Assembly (NCBI GenBank): GCA_009885955.1
Contig: VFJS01000061.1
Span: forward strand, 1 to 64,000
Source: Spirochaetia bacterium
Lineage (GTDB): Bacteria; Spirochaetota; UBA4802; UBA5550
Direction: 5' to 3'
DNA: 64,000 nucleotides
Of the stretch, positions 63,719-64,000 are shown one piece after another (position 1 is the stretch's first letter; the number at the start of each line of letters is the position of its first letter). The notes beneath the pieces were generated by a model. It was not told the DNA's origin and did not search any database. It saw nothing but the letters and a program-made list of their open reading frames with translations. A program made the translations under genes and the position numbers.

Positions 63719-64000
63719 GAGAGGCTCCCCTTGAGGGACATTATTTTATCATTTAGGTAAGGGTCTATTGAACAGGCCTTGAACAATGAAAGGCCCAGCG
63801 CCTTGTATATGGATTCATGGATGTGATGCCTGTTTTCACCATGCAAAACCCTGACATGTATGCATATTCCCGCGTTGACGGCAAAGGAACGGAGAAACTC
63901 AAGTGTAAGCTCTTCACTAAATTTTTTAATGACACCGCTGAGTTCCATACCCTCATACCGGAAGTAAGGCCTGCCGGAGAGGTCAACTGCCGCAAGGGTG
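63715..64000 (-). CDS. hisB: HisB, imidazoleglycerol-phosphate dehydratase (partial)
   Basis: Only the C-terminal part is in the window; the gene runs off the right edge. The frame includes GRPYFRYEG and NAGICIHVRVLHGENRHHIHES, here as two overlapping motifs, with the metal-binding HH and Glu near the C-terminus. It removes water from IGP in histidine synthesis. It overlaps hisH by four bases. Confidence 0.92.
   Translation of the reverse strand, partial: TLAAVDLSGRPYFRYEGMELSGVIKKFSEELTLEFLRSFAVNAGICIHVRVLHGENRHHIHESIYKALGLSLFKACSIDPYLNDKIMSLKGSLS

Overview
The window reads as chromosomal DNA of a free-living, Gram-negative bacterium. It has lipoprotein signal peptides, outer-membrane beta-barrel candidates, a bactofilin, biotin and histidine synthesis genes, and the order rplU-prp-rpmA-obgE-proB. 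That order and the YARHG and ankyrin proteins would suit Spirochaetota (Leptospira-like), but this is an inference from gene content, not a proven placement. Most genes are on the minus strand, in tightly coupled operons separated by short AT-rich gaps that often hold dispersed palindromic elements.

Left part (1-5.6 kb): a secreted ankyrin/CxxCxG protein and an M1-type metallopeptidase, a DUF364-like protein and a secreted beta-rich protein. Then comes a complete type I-C CRISPR-Cas locus (5.6-17.6 kb), all on the minus strand: cas3-cas5-cas8c-cas7, a 1.4-kb block of small toxin-antitoxin-type genes, cas4-cas1-cas2, an AT-rich leader with a hairpin, and an array of 41 repeats and 40 spacers whose oldest end is marked by a degenerate repeat. 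The small-gene block is joined to cas4 by only a few bases.

Middle part (17.8-31 kb): a repeat-family protein followed by a cluster of strong DNA/RNA hairpins, including a pseudoknot-topology pair; a PDZ protein with a degenerate trypsin-like domain; two lipoproteins; bioA-bioF-bioD; a cold-shock protein; an MPGP-type phosphatase with a methyltransferase; a pnuC-nadR pair for NAD salvage; small accessory genes; and a YARHG lipoprotein whose signal peptide is encoded by a long dinucleotide repeat.

31.4-44.4 kb holds two unusual operons. The first is five coupled genes: a MoxR-type AAA ATPase, an unrecognised protein, a zincin-VWA fusion, a charged-helix protein and a PaaK-like adenylating enzyme. 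The second is seven genes: a helical protein, an SPFH/zinc-ribbon protein, two DUF4178 proteins, a small membrane protein, a DUF350 protein and a membrane-anchored spermidine-synthase-like enzyme, which together look like a membrane/polyamine system. rpmB lies between them on the plus strand.

Right part (44.8-64 kb): a YlbF-like protein, bactofilin, a beta-barrel protein, a large ankyrin protein, etfB-etfA, proS with a phosphoesterase, rplU-prp-rpmA-obgE-proB, a CAT-anticodon tRNA, a decayed nucleotidyltransferase, an AAA ATPase/TOPRIM pair resembling nuclease-type defence modules, a GAF-GGDEF diguanylate cyclase, and hisB(partial)-hisH-hisA running off the right edge.

The best candidates for undescribed biology are the AAA/zincin-VWA/PaaK-like operon, the toxin-antitoxin block inside the cas operon, the AAA-TOPRIM pair, the repeat-tract-controlled lipoprotein, and two CRISPR spacers that encode nearly the same peptide with mostly third-codon-position differences.
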